DNA of 64,000 nucleotides from Pseudorhodobacter antarcticus. Its GTDB lineage: Bacteria > Pseudomonadota > Alphaproteobacteria > Rhodobacterales > Rhodobacteraceae. The stretch is from positions 31,510-95,509 of the forward strand of contig CAMAQR010000009.1 of NCBI GenBank assembly GCA_945860375.1, written 5' to 3'. Below are positions 51,651 to 60,507 of this stretch, piece by piece (the stretch's first letter is position 1; each line of letters starts with the position of its first letter). A program made the translations under genes and the position numbers. Under the pieces are notes generated by a model. It had not been told where the DNA came from. It ran no database searches and worked only from the letters and a program-made list of their open reading frames with translations.

Positions 51651-52111
51651 TAGATGTCATGCTTTCTGATATTGGTCAGCATTTTCTGCAACGTCGCGAC
51701 AAAAACGGCGCGTTCCACTTCCGGGATGCCGCGAAACATCCGCGCCTGCGCCTGCGCCATATGCGGCCAAAGCGCCTCGAACGACACCCGCCCGGACTCG
51801 GTGATGAACACCCGCACGGCGCGGCTGTCGGTCGCGTCCCCCTCGCGCCGGATCAGGCCATCGGCCTGCAACTGATCCAAGGATCGCGACAGGGTGGACG
51901 GATCGACGACGGTATAGACCGCCAATTCACGGATCAATGGGCCTTCGACCACCGACAGCACCGCAAGCGCGCGCATTTTCGGCGTGCTTAGCCCTTGGTC
52001 GGCCATCTCATCGCGCAAAGAGGCGTTATAGCGACCCATGATGCGGTTCATCAAATAGGGCGCGAAATTGGTCAGCCCAATCTCTCCGAGGCGGGGGGCG
52101 TTGTCTTTCAT
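51650..52111 (-). CDS. MarR-family regulator of the iorAB operon
   Basis: A 153-residue winged-helix protein: MRALAVLSVVEGPLIRELAVYTVVDPSTLSRSLDQL forms the DNA-reading part, and GLIRREGDATDSRAVRVFITESG is the wing with the D-R pattern. It begins MKDNAPRLGEIGLTNFAPYLMNRIMGRYN. The start overlaps the FAD oxidoreductase stop (ATGA) and the stop overlaps iorA by one base, so it is coexpressed with the genes it probably regulates. The dyads at 54515-54530 upstream of the operon are candidate operators. Confidence 0.9.
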   Translation of the reverse strand: MKDNAPRLGEIGLTNFAPYLMNRIMGRYNASLRDEMADQGLSTPKMRALAVLSVVEGPLIRELAVYTVVDPSTLSRSLDQLQADGLIRREGDATDSRAVRVFITESGRVSFEALWPHMAQAQARMFRGIPEVERAVFVATLQKMLTNIRKHDI

Positions 52112-53664
52112 CCGCCCAACCTTTTCGCAGCGTTGAAGCCCGATCCGCCGCCCAAACCGGGGCCGGGATGAGTGGATGCGCCAATGTGGATCAGACCGCG
52201 CACTTGGCCCGTGCCATTGGTGGAATGCGCGAAGGGCCGCCAGATGAAGAACTGATCGACGCTGCAAGCGCCGCCATAGGGATCGCCGCCGACCAGATTG
52301 ACGTTCATCCGCTCCAGATCGGCGGGGGAATAGGCGCGGCGGGCCAGTTTGATGGCGGCGAAATCCTTGATATGGCGCGACAGGATCGACTCGATCCGGT
52401 CGGCAAATGCCTCACGCGCGGCGTCCCAGTCGCGGGCTGTGATCTCACCGCCAGCATCGCCCTTGATGGCGCGCGGCGCATCCGGGATTTGCAGCCACAG
52501 GATCGCCTTGCCTTCCGGCGCGCGGGTCGGGTCCAGCCGATGTGGTTGGCCAACGCAAATGGTGGGCGTCGCGGGCAGCATGCCGCGCTCGGCCTCATTG
52601 GCGGATTTCGACACCGAATCAATGCCATCCGCCAGATGGATCAGCGCCACATCATCCAAACCGGGGGTCAGCCATTCCGGCGGACGGTCCAGCGCGTAAT
52701 GCAGTTGGAAATTGCCGCGCCCATGGCGGAACTGCTGCGTGGCGGCCCGATCCTGCGGCAGGTTCACGTCCAACAGCCGTCCGTACAACTGCGCCGGAGC
52801 CACCGAGGCCAGCACCGAGCGGGCAAAGATCACCTCGCCATCCGCCAGTCGCACGCCGGTCACATGGCCATCCTTGACCTCAATCTGCGCCACATCCGCG
52901 CCAGTGCGGATCACGCCACCTTTTTCCGCGATCAGCCCGGCAAACGCCCGCGCCGCAGCCCCAGCGCCGCCTTTGACAACCGGCGCGCCGGCAACCTCCA
53001 GCGCAAAGGCAATCACCTTGCCCATCTGCGCCGAATAGGCAGATTCGGGCGTCAGGCCACAATGCAGTACCCAAGGCGCCCACAAAGCCTGAACCAGTGG
53101 GCTTTGATAGTTGGACTCCAGCCAGCCTCGCGCCGGGGCCAAAGCCGACCCCATCCAAGCAGCAAGCCCGCGCAAACCGCGCTTGCGCACCTGTCCGAAC
53201 AGCAGTTTCGCCGTGGCCCAAGACCACAGATTGCCCCCCAGCAACGCAAACAGGAACGGCGCATCGGCCCCGATGCCGCCAACGTCCACGGAATGCCGGT
53301 CGCCATCCCCTGCCGCCAAGGCATTGAATGCCTTGACGTTTTGCGCATGGTCCATGGTCAGGACCAGGGCCGACCCATCGGGGCGCAGTACGGCGGTTGG
53401 ATGCGCAGAATGGCAGTATTCAAACCCGTGCCGCGCCAGATGGGGGCCAAGGGCGGCCCCCGCCGGCGAGGTCATGAACAAGACAAACGTCGCCGCCATC
53501 ACATCATGGTTGAAGCCGGGTAGCGTGATTTCATCGCTGAACAGACAGCCCCCGATGCGATCCTCACGCTCCAACACCAACACTTTGTCACCCTTCAGGG
53601 CCAACAGGCTGGCCGCAACCAGCCCGTTGATCCCCGACCCGATGATGATGTGATCCAAGGCCAT
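52108..53664 (-). CDS. phytoene-desaturase-like NAD(P)/FAD oxidoreductase, paralog 1
   Basis: A 518-residue flavoprotein. The dinucleotide site at the start is HIIIGSGINGLVAASLLALKGDKVLVLEREDRIGG, and the second FAD motif near the end is HIGASTHPGPGLGGGSGFNAAKRL. The region VGQPHRLDPTRAPEGKAILWLQ recurs almost word for word in the divergent gene at 54556-56121 (VGQPTTVDPSRAPEGHHTIWLQ), so they are paralogs. Such enzymes desaturate or isomerise isoprenoids or amines; the carotenoid role is unlikely here because no crt genes are present. It sits between the cyclase gene and MarR in a tight operon. Confidence 0.85.
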   Translation of the reverse strand: MALDHIIIGSGINGLVAASLLALKGDKVLVLEREDRIGGCLFSDEITLPGFNHDVMAATFVLFMTSPAGAALGPHLARHGFEYCHSAHPTAVLRPDGSALVLTMDHAQNVKAFNALAAGDGDRHSVDVGGIGADAPFLFALLGGNLWSWATAKLLFGQVRKRGLRGLAAWMGSALAPARGWLESNYQSPLVQALWAPWVLHCGLTPESAYSAQMGKVIAFALEVAGAPVVKGGAGAAARAFAGLIAEKGGVIRTGADVAQIEVKDGHVTGVRLADGEVIFARSVLASVAPAQLYGRLLDVNLPQDRAATQQFRHGRGNFQLHYALDRPPEWLTPGLDDVALIHLADGIDSVSKSANEAERGMLPATPTICVGQPHRLDPTRAPEGKAILWLQIPDAPRAIKGDAGGEITARDWDAAREAFADRIESILSRHIKDFAAIKLARRAYSPADLERMNVNLVGGDPYGGACSVDQFFIWRPFAHSTNGTGQVRGLIHIGASTHPGPGLGGGSGFNAAKRLGG

Positions 53665-53667
53665 GGC

Positions 53668-54456
53668 TTAACGCGCCACCAAAGCCAGTGCGCGGATGGG
53701 CGAGCCGGTGCCGCGTTCAATCTTCAAAGGAGCCGCGATCAGAATGGCCCCCTTGGCCGGCAGCCGGTCCAGATTGGCCAAGGACGCCAGCCCATAACAA
53801 TTGTTCTTGTGCAACAGGTTATGCGCCGGGAACGGTGGCGTCATGCCCCCCGCCTGCCCGGCATCAGTGCCAATGCACTGGCTGCCCCAGCCGACGATGC
53901 CCTTGGACAAGAGGTATTCGATCACCTCGGCCGTCGGCCCCGGGGTGTGCGGTCCGGTCTCATTGGCGTTCAGGAACAAGTCGGCGTCATGGCTGCGCTT
54001 GTCCCAGTCTGACCGCAAAACCACCCATTCACCCGCGTTGATCGCGCCGTGCTTGGCTTCCCACGCCTTTACGTGATCAATGGTCAGCAAGAAATCGGGG
54101 TTCGCGCCACATTCTGCGGCGAAATCCAAAACGTTGACCGGGGCCACCAAACGCTGCACCGGCAGGGTGTCGGTGTAGCCATCGGCGTAATCCTTGCCGG
54201 TGATCCAGTGGTGTGGCGCGTCAAAATGGGTGCCCGAATGCTCCCCCACCTTCAACCAGTTCCACGCCCAGAACGGGCCATCGGCATCATATTCGCTGAT
54301 CCGGTGAATCTCGATCGCCGGGGTGTCCTTGGCGAAATCAGGTGGCAGCTTCAAAAGCGGCGTGTTCGGACCCAGAACTCCGGTGCAATCGACCACTTCG
54401 ACGCCGCCCGAGGCAAGCATTCCGGCCAGACCGGCCAAGACATCCGCAGAACCCAT
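53668..54456 (-). CDS. cyclase-family metal hydrolase (kynurenine formamidase / isatin hydrolase type)
   Basis: A 262-residue member of the cyclase/KynB superfamily. The metal-binding motif HSGTHFDAPHHW is present (HxGTHxDxPxH), followed by VLDFAAECGANPDFLLTIDHVKAWE, HDADLFLNANETGPHTPGPTAEVIEYLL and IGTDAGQAGGMTPPFP. Members hydrolyse N-formylkynurenine or isatin, both leading to anthranilate-type products, so it could supply the missing KynB step; other cyclic amides are possible. Of two close ATGs the second (54456) has the better GGGAG spacing. First gene of an operon with the FAD oxidoreductase (three-base gap), MarR and iorAB. Confidence 0.85.
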   Translation of the reverse strand: MGSADVLAGLAGMLASGGVEVVDCTGVLGPNTPLLKLPPDFAKDTPAIEIHRISEYDADGPFWAWNWLKVGEHSGTHFDAPHHWITGKDYADGYTDTLPVQRLVAPVNVLDFAAECGANPDFLLTIDHVKAWEAKHGAINAGEWVVLRSDWDKRSHDADLFLNANETGPHTPGPTAEVIEYLLSKGIVGWGSQCIGTDAGQAGGMTPPFPAHNLLHKNNCYGLASLANLDRLPAKGAILIAAPLKIERGTGSPIRALALVAR

Positions 54457-54514
54457 TGTCATCTCCCTGATTGCGGCGGCTGTCCCGCCTTACGGAATCA
54501 GACTAGACAGAATT

Positions 54515-54530
54515 AAATGCATTTGCAAAT
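54515..54530. promoter_or_regulatory. overlapping dyads in the divergent cyclase / FAD oxidoreductase promoter
   Basis: AAATGCATTT (54515-54524) and ATTTGCAAAT (54521-54530) are two overlapping perfect ten-base palindromes in the only intergenic space between the divergent operons. They are candidate sites for the MarR protein encoded downstream. Short palindromes of this kind can also arise by chance in an AT-rich stretch. Confidence 0.45.
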
Positions 54531-54555
54531 ATCCCAGCGTCATCTGGAGATGAAA

Positions 54556-56121
54556 ATGTCTGAAGCCTATGACGCTGTCTTTGTTGGAGCGGGCCACAAC
54601 ACCCTTGCCTGCGCGCTGCACCTTGCGGCGCGGGGGTGGAGCGTCGGTCTGTTCGAACAGGCTGCGGTGGCGGGCGGAGCGGTGAAAACCGGGGCGTATA
54701 CTCTGCCCGGCTATCGCCATGACTGGGCGGCCATGAACCTGTCACTTTTCGCCGGATCAGCCTTCATGAAGGCACATGGCGCTGAATTGATGGGTCATGG
54801 GCTGGAGTTTGCGCCGGTTGCGAACCCGTTCGCCAGCGTATTCCCAGATGGGACATGGTGCGGGGTCAGCACGGATCACGCCGCCACCACGGCGCGCATT
54901 GCCAGCCATTCCGCCGCAGATGCCGCCACTTGGGAACGCCTGACCACCGCTTTTGGCACCGAGGCACCGCATTTGTTCGGCCTTCTGGCTAGCCCGATGA
55001 AATTGCGTGCGATTTCATATTTCATGTTCAAAACACTTCGCGCCAAGGGTCTGTCCGGCACTCTGGACATGACCCGGTTTTTGCTGCAATCGCCGCGCGA
55101 GTGGCTGACCCAGACGTTCCAATCTTCAAAGGTCCAAGCGATGCTGGCCGCTTGGGGCATGCATCTGGATTTCGCCCCCGATACCGATGGTGGCGCTCTC
55201 TTTCCTTATCTGGAAGGCATGGCAGGACAGGCCTTTGGCATGGTCTTGGGCAAGGGTGGTGCAGATACCATCGTGCGCGCCATGGTGGCCGCGATCACGG
55301 CGCGGGGTGGGAAAATTGAGTATGGTCAAAGCGTTACCCGCATTTTGCACAGCAGCGGCAAGGCCGGCGGCATCTTGCTGGCGGATGGTCGCGAAATCCA
55401 CGCCCGTCGCGCGGTGATTGCAGGCGTCGCCCCACGCGCCCTGCCCGGTTTGACCGGCACTGCAACCGATTTTGACGCCAAAATGACCGCTTTCACCCAC
55501 GCCCCCGGCACCCTAATGATCCATCTGGCGCTGTCGGGGCTGCCAGATTGGACGGCGGGTAACGATCTGAAATCCTTTGCCTATGTCCACATCGCCCCCA
55601 GCATGGACCAGATGGCGCGCACCTATCAACAGGCGCAGGCCGGGCTGTTGCCGGATGAACCGATCCTTGTGGTGGGTCAGCCCACGACAGTCGATCCGTC
55701 CCGCGCGCCCGAAGGCCATCACACGATCTGGTTGCAGGTTCGCATGGCCCCCGGCACGATTTTGGGCGATGCCAAGGGCGAGATCACCGCCACGGATTGG
55801 GCGCAGGCCGCAGAACCCTTCGCCAAACGCGCGTTGGATATTCTGGAATCCCACGCCCCCGGCACCGGTGCCAAAATCCTTGCGCAGCGGATCGTGCCGC
55901 CCTCTGAATTGGAGCAAGACAACCCCAACCTGATCGGCGGCGATCAGATTTGCGGGTCGCATCACTTGGCCCAGAACTTCCTGTTCCGCCCGGCGCGTGG
56001 CCATGCGGACGGATCGACGCCGATCCGAAACCTGCACCTGACCGGGGCCGCCGTTTGGCCCGGCGCAGGGCTTGGGGCTGGTCCCGGATTTCTTCTCGCC
56101 CAGAAACTGACCGGGAAATAA
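54556..56121 (+). CDS. phytoene-desaturase-like NAD(P)/FAD oxidoreductase, paralog 2
   Basis: A 521-residue flavoprotein, the divergent partner of the gene at 52108-53664. The FAD loop is AVFVGAGHNTLACALHLAARGWSVGLFEQAAVAGG and the C-terminal FAD motif LTGAAVWPGAGLGAGPGFLLAQKLTG. The start at 54556 follows CTGGAGATGAAA; an in-frame ATG at 54550 is very close. The paralog pair flanking one promoter suggests two subunits or two sequential steps. It heads a transcript with a Dpp-type ABC importer 31 bases downstream, so its substrate may be imported by that system. Confidence 0.85.
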   Translation: MSEAYDAVFVGAGHNTLACALHLAARGWSVGLFEQAAVAGGAVKTGAYTLPGYRHDWAAMNLSLFAGSAFMKAHGAELMGHGLEFAPVANPFASVFPDGTWCGVSTDHAATTARIASHSAADAATWERLTTAFGTEAPHLFGLLASPMKLRAISYFMFKTLRAKGLSGTLDMTRFLLQSPREWLTQTFQSSKVQAMLAAWGMHLDFAPDTDGGALFPYLEGMAGQAFGMVLGKGGADTIVRAMVAAITARGGKIEYGQSVTRILHSSGKAGGILLADGREIHARRAVIAGVAPRALPGLTGTATDFDAKMTAFTHAPGTLMIHLALSGLPDWTAGNDLKSFAYVHIAPSMDQMARTYQQAQAGLLPDEPILVVGQPTTVDPSRAPEGHHTIWLQVRMAPGTILGDAKGEITATDWAQAAEPFAKRALDILESHAPGTGAKILAQRIVPPSELEQDNPNLIGGDQICGSHHLAQNFLFRPARGHADGSTPIRNLHLTGAAVWPGAGLGAGPGFLLAQKLTGK

Positions 56122-56152
56122 CCCCGGCACCACTCATAACCACAGGGATACA

Positions 56153-57676
56153 ATGATGAAACTGAACAGACGCGCTATGCTGCAATGGTCCGCCGCCGGG
56201 GTTTCTCTTGCCGCTTTTGGCTTGCCCGCCCGCGCTCAGGCGATTGACGAACTGGTCATCGCCTACAACGTCAATCTGCCCGCATGGGACCCGACCACCG
56301 GGCCGTCTGCGGTCAACCCGACCATTCAGGGCCTGTATCAGGCGGTGTTCGACCAATACATCTTGCAACAGCCCGACCTGAAACCTGCCCCTGGCTTGCT
56401 GACGGAATGGGGCTGGAACGATGACCGCTCGCAGGTCTGGATGACGGTCCGCGAAGGTGTCACCTGGCACGACGGCAGCCCGTTCACGCCCGAGGATGTG
56501 GCGTGGAGTCTGGCCCGCGTCGCCGATCCGGCCACCGGCAGCCCGATCCAATTCGTCTGGGGAACACTGCAAAATCATCGGGTCGAGGGCAATAAGGTCA
56601 TTGCCGATGTGAAATCCTTTGATCCCACCATCTTCAAATGGATGTATTTCCTGACCGGCTATGTGCTGCCGAAAGCCTATTTCGAAAAGGTCGGCGCCGA
56701 AGGGTTTGAGGCCGCACCGATTGGCACCGGCCCCTATATGGTGGAAAAGTTCGAACGCAACGCCTTCGTGCGCCTGAAAGCCAACGCCAATTACTGGGGT
56801 GGCAAGCCCGATTTTGACACGGTGACGATCAAATTCGTGACCGATGCCGCCGCCCGTGTGGCCGAAGTGGAATCCGGCAACAGCCATGTCACGCTGGAAG
56901 TGCCCTATGAGGAATACGACCGGCTGAAGGCCACCCTGACCGGCATCGCGGCCCCTGTGTCAGACATCGGCATGATTTTCCTCAATGATATCGAGGTGAT
57001 GACCGACCCGAACGTGCGCATGGCCGCGGCTTTGGCGATTGACAAACAGACCATCATCGACCGGCTGTTGTCGGGCTATGGCGTGCCGATCGACACGTTG
57101 GAAACCCCGCAATACGACGCCTATGACGCCAGCATCAAGGTGGGCTATGATCCGGCGAAGGCGGTGGAATTGCTGGCAGCCTCTGGCTACAGCGTTGAGA
57201 ACCCTGTGAAGTTCAAGATCCAGACCACCAAGGGCTTCAAGCCCAAGGATTACGAGATGATCCAGGCCATCGTCGGGCTGTGGCGCAAAGTGGGGATCGA
57301 GGCGGAAATCGAAGTCTACGAAATCGCCAAGCATTACGAATTGCGTGGAGCCGACCAGCTGGCCCCGGCGGCGTTTTACAACTGGGGCAACTCGGTGGGC
57401 GATCCGACCACCTCGACCGGCTTCGCCATGTACGGCCCCTCGCCGCATTCGGTCTGGGACGGTCAGGACGTGATCGACATGATCAACCCGCTGTGGGGAG
57501 AGGCCGACGAGGCCAAGCGCATCGACGGTTGGAAAGCCGTGGACAAATACATCGCCGACAATGCGCTGGTGATCCCGCTGTTGCAATATGTCCAACCGAT
57601 CTTGTCGGCCAAGGGCGTGGTGGTGACGCCGCATGCCTCGGGCGCGCTGTTGCCGCAACTGATGAAGCGGGCGTAA
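56153..57676 (+). CDS. ABC transporter substrate-binding protein, peptide/nickel (DppA/OppA) family
   Basis: A 507-residue SBP family 5 protein. The leader LNRRAMLQWSAAGVSLAAFGLPARAQA has a twin-arginine-like RR and an AxA cleavage site. The mature part has VIAYNVNLPAWDPTTGPSAVNPTIQGLYQAVFDQY, TPEDVAWSLARVADPATG and the usual LTGYVLPKAYF. Dipeptides, oligopeptides, nickel and opines are the known ligands of the family; none can be chosen. It is followed by a hairpin that would leave the binding protein more abundant than the permeases. Confidence 0.92.
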   Translation: MMKLNRRAMLQWSAAGVSLAAFGLPARAQAIDELVIAYNVNLPAWDPTTGPSAVNPTIQGLYQAVFDQYILQQPDLKPAPGLLTEWGWNDDRSQVWMTVREGVTWHDGSPFTPEDVAWSLARVADPATGSPIQFVWGTLQNHRVEGNKVIADVKSFDPTIFKWMYFLTGYVLPKAYFEKVGAEGFEAAPIGTGPYMVEKFERNAFVRLKANANYWGGKPDFDTVTIKFVTDAAARVAEVESGNSHVTLEVPYEEYDRLKATLTGIAAPVSDIGMIFLNDIEVMTDPNVRMAAALAIDKQTIIDRLLSGYGVPIDTLETPQYDAYDASIKVGYDPAKAVELLAASGYSVENPVKFKIQTTKGFKPKDYEMIQAIVGLWRKVGIEAEIEVYEIAKHYELRGADQLAPAAFYNWGNSVGDPTTSTGFAMYGPSPHSVWDGQDVIDMINPLWGEADEAKRIDGWKAVDKYIADNALVIPLLQYVQPILSAKGVVVTPHASGALLPQLMKRA

Positions 57677-57688
57677 TCGCCGCCAAGG

Positions 57689-57742
57689 CCGGGGGGTTTT
57701 GCACCCCCCGGACCCCCCGCAGGATATTTTCGCCAAGATGAA
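57689..57742 (+). terminator. hairpin plus dispersed element between the binding protein and permease genes
   Basis: CCGGGGGG at 57689-57696 pairs with CCCCCCGG at 57704-57711 around TTTTGCA. Then comes GACCCCCCGC and the core GGATATTTTCGCCAAGATGAA (57722-57742). It starts 12 bases after the binding protein stop and in its sense. It probably acts as a partial terminator. Confidence 0.7.
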
Positions 57743-57786
57743 GCCGGGGCAGATTTGAATGCCGCCCGTAGGGAAATTCACCGTTT

Positions 57787-58797
57787 ATGCAGTTCTTTCA
57801 ATCGGTTCTGATCCGGTTATGCACCACTTTGATCACCCTGATCGGGGTGGCGGTGATCGTGTTCTTCGTGATCCGCGTGGTGCCGGGCAATCCCATCGCC
57901 ATGATGTTGCCACCGGGCGCGACCGAAGCCGATGTGGCGCGGCTGTCGGCGCTTTACGGGCTGGACAAGAGCATTCCGCAGCAGTTTGCAATCTGGTTGT
58001 CGGGCGTTGTGCAGGGTGATTTCGGCACGTCGATCACCTCGCGCCAACCGGTGTTGTCGCTGGTGCTGGGCCGGTTGCCCGCGACGCTGGAACTGTCGAT
58101 CATGGCCCTGATCATCGCGATGATCATGGGCGGATTTCTGGCGCTGACCGGCACGCGATTGCGCGGCACCAAAACCGAAGCGGCCATCGACATTTCCAAC
58201 GGCATGGCTTTGTCGATCCCCGATTTCCTGTGGGGGCTGATCTTTATCCTGCTGTTTGGCGTGCTGATGCCGGTTTTCCACATTTCGGGCCGCGTCAGCC
58301 CGGCATTGCAACTACCCTTCAGCACCAATTTCTACCTGTTCGAATCCGTCCTGCGCCTGCGCTTCGATCTGTGGCTGGACATCGTCAGCCATATGTTCAT
58401 GCCCGCGCTGGCCCTTGCCATCCCGCTTGCCGCCATCATCGGACAACTTCTGAAACAAAGCCTCAAGGAAACCATGCATCTGGATTATGTGACCTTGGCG
58501 CGCACCAAGGGGTACGGTGAAAACCATGTCATCCTGCGTGAGGCTTTGCCCAACGCCATCCTGCCGACGCTGACTTTGGTGGGGGTGCAGTTCACCTTTC
58601 TGATCGGTGGCACGGTGATCATCGAGCGGCTGTTTTCCTACGAAGGCCTTGGAAATATGGCGATTGATGCGGTGATCAACCGGGATTTGCCGCTGATTCA
58701 GGGCATCGTGATCCTTTTCGCGGTGATTTTCACCGGCGTGAACCTGCTGGTAGACCTGTGCTACGCCGCCCTCAACCCCCGGCTGCGCCATGCTTGA
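57787..58797 (+). CDS. ABC transporter permease, DppB family
   Basis: A 336-residue permease with six membrane helices, beginning VLIRLCTTLITLIGVAVIVFFVIRVVPGNPIAMMLPPGA, the typical DppB opening with a long periplasmic loop. The EAA coupling loop is ARTKGYGENHVILREALPNAILPTLTLVG. It overlaps the DppC gene by eight bases. It forms the channel together with DppC for the compound bound by the upstream SBP. Confidence 0.94.
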   Translation: MQFFQSVLIRLCTTLITLIGVAVIVFFVIRVVPGNPIAMMLPPGATEADVARLSALYGLDKSIPQQFAIWLSGVVQGDFGTSITSRQPVLSLVLGRLPATLELSIMALIIAMIMGGFLALTGTRLRGTKTEAAIDISNGMALSIPDFLWGLIFILLFGVLMPVFHISGRVSPALQLPFSTNFYLFESVLRLRFDLWLDIVSHMFMPALALAIPLAAIIGQLLKQSLKETMHLDYVTLARTKGYGENHVILREALPNAILPTLTLVGVQFTFLIGGTVIIERLFSYEGLGNMAIDAVINRDLPLIQGIVILFAVIFTGVNLLVDLCYAALNPRLRHA

Positions 58798-59641
58798 TGG
58801 CCGTTCGCAAGTAAAACGCAAGCTGCCGCCGCGGCTGATCCTGTCGGGCGCCTGGCTGATCCTGCTGGCATTGGCCGCCATCTTCGCGCCATGGCTTGCG
58901 CCGAAAGACCCCCTCGCCCAAGATCTGTTTCTGGGCCAGTTGCCCCCCGTCTGGATGCAGGGGCACGAGCCGGGCTACTATCTTGGCACCGATTCTTTGG
59001 GGCGCGACGTGCTGTCGCGCATCCTTTATGGCACCCGGCTGGCGTTGACCGTCGCGCTGGTCGCGGGGACCATCACCTGCGTCCTCGGCGCCGGGCTGGG
59101 ACTGTTGGCCGGTTTTTTGCGCGGTTGGGTCGATCTGTTGATCAGCCGCGCGATTGACATCTGGATGGCCTTCCCGCCGGTGCTGTTTTCAATCCTGCTG
59201 ATCGCCGTTCTGGGCCCTGGCCTGATGTCGATCATCATCGCCATTGTCGTCATCGACTGGACCCGCTTTGCCCGCGTGATCCGGGCCGAAGCGATGACCC
59301 AAGGCGCGATGGATTACGTCGCATCAGCGCAAGTCGCCGGGCGCGGCCGCCTGTCCACCATGCTCACCGAAATCCTGCCCAACGTGCTGCCCACCATCAT
59401 CGTCCTGCTGACGCTGGAGATGGGCATCGCCATCATTGTCGAGGCGATCTTGTCCTTTGTGAACCTGTCCATCTCGACCGACGATCCCACCTGGGGCGGC
59501 ATGATCGCCGAAGGCCGCACGTCGATCCATCAGGCGTGGTGGGTGCTGGTGTTTCCGCTGATCACCTTGTTCCTGACCGTCCTCAGTTTCTCGCAACTGG
59601 GCGAAGGGTTGAAAGACCGCTTCGATCCGGTGTTGAGATGA
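58790..59641 (+). CDS. ABC transporter permease, DppC family
   Basis: A 283-residue permease: an N-terminal helix SGAWLILLALAAIFAPWLAP, then YLGTDSLGRDVLSRILYGTR, the conserved DppC entry, and the EAA loop ASAQVAGRGRLSTMLTEILPNVLPT. The stop overlaps the start of the first ATPase (ATGA at 59638-59641). It forms the heterodimeric pore with DppB. Confidence 0.94.
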   Translation: MLDGRSQVKRKLPPRLILSGAWLILLALAAIFAPWLAPKDPLAQDLFLGQLPPVWMQGHEPGYYLGTDSLGRDVLSRILYGTRLALTVALVAGTITCVLGAGLGLLAGFLRGWVDLLISRAIDIWMAFPPVLFSILLIAVLGPGLMSIIIAIVVIDWTRFARVIRAEAMTQGAMDYVASAQVAGRGRLSTMLTEILPNVLPTIIVLLTLEMGIAIIVEAILSFVNLSISTDDPTWGGMIAEGRTSIHQAWWVLVFPLITLFLTVLSFSQLGEGLKDRFDPVLR

Positions 59642-60507
59642 GCTTTCTGTCCATCCGCAACCTGTCCGCCCGCCTGAAAGGCCGCCCTGACCGCATCCTG
59701 CGCAACGTGTCGCTTGACGTGGCCGCAGGCGAAGTGCGCGGGCTGGTGGGCGAATCCGGTGCCGGCAAGTCCATGATCGGCAAGGCGATCTTGGGCACCC
59801 TGCCGGGGTCGGTCGAGATCACCGCAGGAGAAATCCGGCTCGACGGTGTCGATCTGCAAAAGCTGTCCCCGATGGATCGCCGCCGGATGATCGGGGCGAA
59901 ATGCGCCCTGATCCCTCAAGACCCGTTGACGGCCCTGAACCCCTCGCGCCGGATCGGGCCGCAGATCACCGACCGACTGGTCGATATTCTGGGCTGGACC
60001 CGCGCGGATGCGGACAAGCGCGCGTTGGAACTGCTGTCCGAAGTGCATATCCCGGACCCCGCGCGCGTGATGCGCAGCTATCCGCATGAATTGTCGGGCG
60101 GCATGCGCCAACGCATCCTGATCGCGTCGGCCTTTGCGGCAGAACCCAAGCTGATTGTCGCAGATGAACCCACCACGGCCCTTGATGTGACGGTGCAAAA
60201 GCAGATCCTGAAGCTGATCGCGGAAATGCAGGCGCGGCATGGCACCGCGCTGCTGTTTGTCACCCATGATCTGGGCGTGGTGTCGAAGGTGTGCCAAAGC
60301 CTGTCGGTACTTTATGCCGGGCTTGTTCTGGAAGACACTCAGATCAAACAGTTTTTTCAGAACCCAAAACACCCCTATTCCCGCGCCCTCTTGGCCGCGA
60401 CGCCAAAATACACCGATCCAAATGGCAGCCTGCAGCCGGTGCCAGAGGCCGTGATCACAGCCACCCGCGCCGAAGTCACTGCCGCCGACAGGAGCGCCCA
60501 TGTTTGA
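59638..60507 (+). CDS. ABC transporter ATP-binding protein, DppD family
   Basis: A 289-residue ATPase starting MSFLSIRNLSARLKGRPDR. Walker A is GESGAGKSMIG, the signature LSGGMRQRILIA, and Walker B LIVADEPTTALDVTVQ. The start overlaps the dppC stop (ATGA). Its end is AT LAATPKYTDPNGSLQPVPEA, which resembles the short cluster-lacking DppD tail rather than the longer cysteine-bearing one. It works with the following ATPase as an asymmetric pair. A longer upstream in-frame start lies inside dppC and is rejected. Confidence 0.93.
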   Translation: MSFLSIRNLSARLKGRPDRILRNVSLDVAAGEVRGLVGESGAGKSMIGKAILGTLPGSVEITAGEIRLDGVDLQKLSPMDRRRMIGAKCALIPQDPLTALNPSRRIGPQITDRLVDILGWTRADADKRALELLSEVHIPDPARVMRSYPHELSGGMRQRILIASAFAAEPKLIVADEPTTALDVTVQKQILKLIAEMQARHGTALLFVTHDLGVVSKVCQSLSVLYAGLVLEDTQIKQFFQNPKHPYSRALLAATPKYTDPNGSLQPVPEAVITATRAEVTAADRSAHV

